A DNA stretch of 64,000 bases from positions 1,189,942 through 1,253,941 of the forward strand of contig CAWKDD010000003.1 of NCBI GenBank assembly GCA_963848335.1. The letters run 5' to 3'. This DNA is from Chersky-840 sp963848335 (GTDB lineage: Bacteria > Actinomycetota > Acidimicrobiia > Acidimicrobiales > UBA8190). A model generated the notes under the pieces. The model was not told where the DNA came from, made no database searches, and saw nothing but the letters and a program-made list of their open reading frames with translations. Below are positions 58,974 through 64,000 of this stretch, one piece after another; positions within the stretch are counted from its first letter, which is position 1, and each line of letters opens with the position of its first letter. The translations under genes were made by a program, and so were the position numbers.

Positions 58974-59258
58974 GACTGACAGGCGACGCCGTTTTGTGTT
59001 CACCGTTCGCCGTTTGTGTCGTTGGGCTGCGTGTTCTCTCATGGCGTCTGGAACTTAGGCACACAAATTCGGGCCGCAACTAGGGACGAAACTAGGGACG
59101 GATCGGTGTCAGCCTTCGGGCACGTCTCATGGCATCAACGAACATTCCGAGCAACGCTCCGAGAAACGGCCATTTTCTGCGCCCCTACACAAGAGATCGA
59201 AGCCGCCTGACGCCCCCAGCAAACCACTGAGGCAGCCCGCCTCACCCACCTTCGACAG

Positions 59259-59459
59259 TTAACGGGAGTCGCCGTCCGCCGCCTCTCCATGCACCTCGGC
59301 GAGGAAGCGCGGGACCGATACCCGCCACTGAGCCCCGATCCGAAACGCCCCGGGTATCTTGCCGACAGCGACCAGGCGATAGGCAGTCGAGGTGCCGATC
59401 CCCAGTTGCTCGGCGGCCCAGGAGAGGTGCTTTACGTCGTCGGGGAGTGAGGTCGTCAT
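59259..59459 (-). CDS. excisionase/AlpA-like HTH protein, 66 aa
   Basis: ATG 59459. A MerR-type winged helix of the excisionase class: HLSWAAEQLGIGTSTAYRLV followed by AVGKIPGAFRIGAQWRVSVP and RFLAEVHGEA. Such proteins guide integrase toward excision or regulate conjugation genes on actinobacterial integrative elements. It points away from the relaxase gene upstream on the same strand and is 495 bp from it. AGGAG lies about ten bases upstream. Confidence 0.8.
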   Translation of the reverse strand: MTTSLPDDVKHLSWAAEQLGIGTSTAYRLVAVGKIPGAFRIGAQWRVSVPRFLAEVHGEAADGDSR

Positions 59460-59954
59460 GGAGTCTCTTGCTCCTGGGTCGTGTCGAATCCGTGGATCGA
59501 TTCCCGGCGTCGACGGTCCAGTCATGGGTGCTGCGTCGTGATCCCCACCCATTGTCCTGAGTGATGTCACCTTCAACGTCACCCGCTCGAAGACCCACGC
59601 TCGAGGGACCAGGTGGTATCCCGACCGACTTCGTTCCGAGCGTCACCCTGCCGTCGGCCCGGACGTCACCCTCAGGCTCAGATAACCGCTGAGCATGTCA
59701 CCTTCGCCGGTCAATCGAACCTCACCGTCGGACCCGTTTCCGATCGTCGGCACCCACAGGGAGGGCCGGTCAAGGCCGGCCGACAGGCCGCCCGAAGGGG
59801 GCGCCTTGACGGGCCTGGTCACTGCCACCGGGACACTGGGTGCGGAGCCGGCCCTGCCGGCTCCTGTGTGCTGCTTCTCCTGGGGCGCCGGGCATCAGGG
59901 GAAGAGACACTTCCTGGCACCGATCCACCGAAGGACGACAGACGGGATCTCGGC
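59460..59954. other. 495-bp gap with repeated GTCACC motifs
   Basis: Five GTCACC copies occur here, at 59566, 59578, 59642, 59665 and 59697, most as GTCACCCT or GTCACCTT. Further copies lie at 60552, 60574, 62982 and 63063 around the relaxase gene. No coding frame is convincing. Likely regulator or DNA-processing sites. Confidence 0.5.
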
Positions 59955-62914
59955 TCACAGTCCAAACCCGTCGTCGTAGTCGCGGCCGTAGGAGAGATCG
60001 TCGTCGTACGACCAGCTGAGGGCTGGGGTCGGGAGTCGGGGTTCGTGGGCCCGCTCTTCGTTGCGGGCGAGATCTCGTCCGAAGCGCTGGAACCATTCCT
60101 CGACCGAGGGCTGAGGCGGTTCTCCCATCGGTCCAGACACTGACCGCTCACCATCAGCCGTGGTGCGGGCACCGGTGGTGCGAGCGGGGAGCGACTCCAG
60201 AGCCATGGTCTGTTCGTGGCTGCGCGACAGGGCATCGACGAGGCCGGCCAAGGCGTCTTGGTGGGGGGTGACCTCGTCGAGGTGGGCGATCTCCGCCCGG
60301 GGATTTTCGGAAGCGACGGCGTAGAGGTGGTTGGAGAGCCGTCCCCGGCTGAGGGCGGTGTAGCCGGCCTCTTGGAACAAGGTGTCGTTGCCGAGGAGAA
60401 ACGCGTGGTCGACGGTGATGCCCTGGGAGCGAAAGACGGTCATGGCATAGCCGAGGGAGGTGGACTCCTCCAGGTACTGCGAAGAAAGGGTGACGTGTTG
60501 GCCCGACGCCAGCTCGACGACGAGCGCTTCGCCCCGTTGCCCCGGTGGGACGTCACCCTGGCTCGGGAGGAACGTCACCCTCCCTGGTGGGCGGGTTGTC
60601 GGCTCGGGTCCCCGGGGACGGCGACGACGGTGGCGAAGGTCCCGTTGCGGATCGCCACCGTGGACGCCCGGCCACCGGGGTCTGGGAATGCCAGGCGAGC
60701 ACGGGCGTTCTTCTCGAACGCGATGCGGTCTCCGACGGCAAACTCCTTGCCCGAGGCGAGGCGGATCTCGGCTCCGAGCTCACCGGCCTCCCGGCGCCGT
60801 TGTCTCGCCAACTGGTTGAGGGCGGCGACATCAGCACGCGTCACCGCCATGATCGCCGTGGTGGCGGTGGCGTGGACGCTCCACCACCGGTCGATGAGCT
60901 GCTCACGGGCGGCCACGACGTCAGTCGGCGATGGCGATGCGGTCGTGGGCGTCATAGGCGGCGATGGCCGGGGCGATGTCGCCGTTTCGGAGCTGGAGCA
61001 AGGGCTTGACGCTCCCACTCCTGATCGACCTCGCTCTGGCGCCGGTTGGTGGTCAGCTCGACGACATGGGCGGACAAGGTCTGCGACAGCGACCGCAGTG
61101 CCCCACCGGCGTCGATGGAGGAGAGTTGGCGGTTGTCGCCCACCAGGACCAGCTTGGCCCGGGCCCCGTCGACCTGGCGTTGGAGCCGGTCCAAGGTGCG
61201 ACTGCCGACGAGAGATGCTTCGTCGACGACGATCACGTGGCGGCGGGTGAGTGTGGTGTCCCCCCGCTCCAGATCGATCAACAGCCGGGCCATCGTGATC
61301 GATTCGATCCCGGTGCTGGCTTGGAGCTCGGCCGCGGTTCTGGAGGCGATGGCGGTCCCGATGACCTCGTAGCCGGCGGACTCCCATCCGACCCGGGCGG
61401 CACCGAGCATGGTCGACTTCCCCGTCCCGGCCTGGCCGATCACGAGGTCGAGCCCGTTGCCTGATCCGAGGAGCTGGCGCACCCCGTCGGCCTGCTCGGC
61501 ATCGAGATGGCCGTTTGTGGCCAGGACCTGGTCGATCGTTCTCCCGCTCACCTGTCCGGCGGACCGCCCGACCCGACGAACGGCCGAGTTCACGATCCTC
61601 CCCTCGACCTTGAGCATCTCGACGGTGGTGTAGCGCCGGTCCCCGACCGTGGCGGCCCGACGCTCCCGGCCCCGTCCCGAGACATCTGGTTGCGCGGTTG
61701 CCGTCGCCGATCATCCACAGCACGTCGTCACGGTCCAGGAGCTGCCGGGTGAGCCGGGCCACCTGGCGAGGACTGGCATCGAAGGCTCGGGCCACCGCCG
61801 CCAGGGCGTCTCTGTAGGTGAAGGTCGAGGCGAACAGCGTGAGGGGTGCGACGCGAGCTGACGTCGGATCAGAGAGGTCGTAGTCGGCCAGGTCCACCGA
61901 CCGCTCCCCGGCCAGCACGGCCAGAATCTCCTCGCGCTCGGTGTCGGACACAGACGCACTCGACACAGAGACGCCCTGGCCGACACCGAGGGCCCCGGTG
62001 ATATCGGTGATCGCGCCTGGCCTCGGCCCCCCGGTCTCGTCGGTGAGGGTGACCGCCGCGAGCTCTGTCGCCCACCTGTGGCGAAGCACGTCGCTGTGCT
62101 CGAGGTGACCGGGCTTGTGCCGCCGGGTGGCGAGGGCGGCGACTTCGGCCGCTCGTTGGGACTCGAAACCGGTCTTCTCGAGGGCGGCTTCGATATCGAC
62201 CCGACGCTTCGAGAACGCCCGCAGGACGGTTCTCGGGATGTCGGACAACTCCCCCAGGCCGTTGCGCCTGACAGACCACGACACACCGAGAGGGGCCAAC
62301 TCGGCCCGCAGTGCGGACTGGTACATGGCGGTGGCCGCCTTCTGCCACAGATACAGCTGGCGGGCGTCGGGTGCTGACCACCGCCCGTCTGTGCCACGCA
62401 CGACGTTCGGGATGAGGACGTGGGTGTGCAGCTGCGGGTCGCCGTCGCGGCTCGTGCGGTGCCGGAAGCCGGCGGCGATGAACCCGTGGGCCCTCACCAG
62501 GTCCTTCCCGTCCTTCCCACGACGGACGTAGGCGGCCTCGGCGGACAGGTGATCGATCACACCGGCGATGGCCCGGTCATGCGCTGATGACACGACGTCC
62601 CGAACCTCGGGCGACCCGAACGCCCACAGGAGCGACACGCCCTTCGGAGCGGAGAACGTCAGGTCGAACCCGGGCCGACGGCCGCTCCGGCGCATGATCC
62701 CCAGGTCCTCACCTCCACCACCCCGGCCGTCGAGCAGGTTCCGCAGCGCTCCGGCATCCACGACTCCGGTCAGGTCGAGGGCAGCCGATGTGGCACCGAT
62801 CCACTGTCCCGGGGCTTCTCCTCGGCCCAGGTAATAGTCGTCGACCGAGTTGGCGACATTGGCCAGGTAATAGTCGGCCCCGGTCACCACACCCAGGCGA
62901 CCTATCGACAGCAC
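59955..62914 (-). pseudogene. MobF-type relaxase/helicase (TraA/TrwC-like), three frame changes
   Basis: The relaxase domain begins near GTG 62914 with LSIGRLGVVTGADYYLANVA and NSVDDYYLGRGEAPGQW (tyrosine motif), then FDLTFSAPKGVSLLWAFGSP and the His triad DPQLHTHVLIPNVV. The frame breaks near 61690. A RecD-like helicase continues with LVIGQAGTGKSTMLGAARVG (Walker A), RRHVIVVDEASLVGSRTLDR (Walker B), LVLVGDNRQLSSIDAGGALR; breaks again near 60970, continues LGAEIRLASGKEFAVGDRIA, and after a third change near 60580 ends with LGYAMTVFRSQGITVDHAFL and ALSRGR. Intact parts are highly conserved, so decay is recent or the shifts are sequencing errors. Would nick oriT and unwind DNA in conjugation. 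Confidence 0.82.
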
Positions 62915-63346
62915 GGCCGTCGTCTTCGATAACCCCAGACACACGACCATCGGCGCATGGGCCGCCATGATCCGGACCGACGTCACCCCGGACATCACCC
63001 TCCCAGGCTGCGGCGGTATTTCTCGCCGTCAGAGTGGGTGGTTCTGGCGTTGAAGGCGGATCGTCACCCTGTGTCGAACACGGACAGGGTGCGCGAGGCG
63101 GCATCAGCAGATGCAGGGGTGTGAGTCTGATTCGGGGTTGCTGCTCGAGTCGACGGAGGCTTGCCGACTCCTGGTTGTTGCGCCCACCTACTGTCGATAC
63201 CGTGATACCGGGTACTTGCACGATGGCCAATGGTCCACCCGTCGGGATGCCAAAGCCTTCACATGGCCTGACCCGGCACAGGGACGAGACCAAAATCGTC
63301 GACGAGCCAAGATCCTGTGGAAGCCTGAACGAGCGCGACACCGGCG
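62915..63346. other. 432-bp gap upstream of the relaxase
   Basis: Carries GTCACC-type motifs (62982, 63063 and an ATCACCCT at 62994) and the relaxase upstream region. No coding frame on either strand is convincing. A possible place for an origin of transfer, but no nick-site consensus was recognised. Confidence 0.4.
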
Positions 63347-63982
63347 TTACACGTTTTGAATGTCATGGACTACTTGAGTAGTCCCGTGCCAAAAGATCTG
63401 GTGCTGCCATTCGAGGCATCGGCCGGTTACTGTCGCACGTCTATCGCTTTCTGAAACGACGTGGAATGTCTCAAGGTAAGCACCGGCACCAACAACCTGG
63501 AAGTCCTTTCGGGACTCCGCCCCGATCGCCCCAGCGACCCAATAGTCGAACGCTTTTTGTGCGGCAGGTGTCTGTCGGGAGTCGATTGCAGCGTTTGCGG
63601 CTGCGACCATTGACGCCTGAAGTTCAGGGCTAAGACTGGGATGACCCGAGGCATCAACTATCGGCTGGACATCGACATTAGGTTCTGAAGGAGATGTCGG
63701 AGTGACACTGGGCCACAAAGGCGAGTTGTTGACGTTGGGGACGAGAGGTGATTGCTGGAGCTCCACATACTGTGCAACAGCCTTTTCGATAGCTTCGTTC
63801 GTTTTCAGGTCACCTCCACCGGAGATCGGCGGAAGTGCAGGTGGTGTCTTGGGGGTGGAAATGGGCGCCGAAGTTCCGGAGGTGCTGGAACTGGCGCATC
63901 CGGAAAGTGAAACACCCACGATGGCTGCAAAGAGCCCCAGGATCGGCCCGTCTCGGCCGCTCAACCCCACGGTCAAGATCAT
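63347..63982 (-). CDS. hypothetical lipoprotein, 211 aa
   Basis: ATG 63982. Signal and lipobox: ILGLFAAIVGVSLSGCASSS. A Ser/Thr/Pro linker follows, then an alpha/beta domain (NEAIEKAVAQYVELQQSPLV, ASMVAAANAAIDSRQTPAAQ, KAFDYWVAGAIGAESRKDFQ) and a C-terminal beta region (GAYLETFHVVSESDRRATVT, CLEWQHQIFWHGTTQVVHD). The fold resembles small actinobacterial lipoproteins of unknown role. It is the last gene in the window and has no obvious tie to the relaxase. Confidence 0.75.
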   Translation of the reverse strand: MILTVGLSGRDGPILGLFAAIVGVSLSGCASSSTSGTSAPISTPKTPPALPPISGGGDLKTNEAIEKAVAQYVELQQSPLVPNVNNSPLWPSVTPTSPSEPNVDVQPIVDASGHPSLSPELQASMVAAANAAIDSRQTPAAQKAFDYWVAGAIGAESRKDFQVVGAGAYLETFHVVSESDRRATVTGRCLEWQHQIFWHGTTQVVHDIQNV

Positions 63983-64000
63983 GCCTCAAGACCGTTCGAC

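Noticed and set aside
60550..60582. Insertion of a MITE into the relaxase gene at the paired GTCACC motifs
   Set aside because: Sequence on both sides fits a variable linker in this protein family and only a one-base frame change is needed; no duplicated target or terminal repeats were clear.

Overview
The window looks like a piece of an actinobacterial chromosome, most likely class Acidimicrobiia (inferred from gene content and order, not from a marker tree). Support for Actinomycetota: an ECF sigma factor paired with a mycothiol-type zinc anti-sigma factor (SigR/RsrA type), a DUF2342 'F420-associated' metalloprotease, a topA-tmk-holB gene string with ATGA overlaps, a KimA-like permease divergent from two TrkA genes, glnE next to nadE, and high-GC coding with frequent GTG starts.

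Region 1 (1 to about 34 kb) is compact, intact, high-GC chromosome. In order it holds stress sigma control (sigR/rsrA), tRNA-Thr(CGT), replication and topology genes (holB, tmk, topA), a proton-pumping pyrophosphatase, a potassium block (KimA-like permease with a fused OB-fold, two TrkA proteins), a HAD phosphatase, a group 2 sigma factor, nadE and glnE, and an orphan PAS-GAF histidine kinase. Next comes a split KdpD (N-terminal sensor part and C-terminal kinase part as divergent genes) with KdpE. An aquaporin, a lipoprotein, a TetR/SnoaL divergent pair, a cNMP-binding thioredoxin-reductase-like flavoprotein, a phytanoyl-CoA dioxygenase-like protein and a secreted esterase follow. Potassium and membrane energetics recur: KimA-like, TrkA x2, KdpD/KdpE and H+-PPase, although kdpFABC itself is not here.

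Region 2 (about 35.0 to 59.0 kb) is a less GC-rich accessory segment with many small genes and many broken ones. It is framed by two direct repeats (34997-35045 and 58926-58973, sharing a 25-bp identical core). The right copy lies just downstream of a decayed tyrosine integrase. I read this as an old integrated element. It carries an IS3-family relic, a decayed PAS-GGDEF gene, TetR and HTH regulators, frameshifted SprT-like and CorA-like genes, and a secreted lipase beside a secreted beta-helix protein. It also has GNAT and hemerythrin-like proteins and a very large secreted Ig-repeat protein ending in (Gly-Asn)11. One small zinc-type protein here is a paralogue of a gene in region 1.

Region 3 (59.2 to 64 kb) returns to high GC. 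It has an excisionase-like HTH gene and a MobF relaxase/helicase gene broken by frameshifts, with repeated GTCACC motifs around them, then a lipoprotein gene. It is probably a second mobile-element remnant abutting the first.

No CRISPR array, rRNA or complete transposon was found. The most distinctive points are the att-like repeats with a clustered set of frameshifts, the KimA-OB fusion, the divergently split KdpD, and three well-formed operator-like repeat sites.
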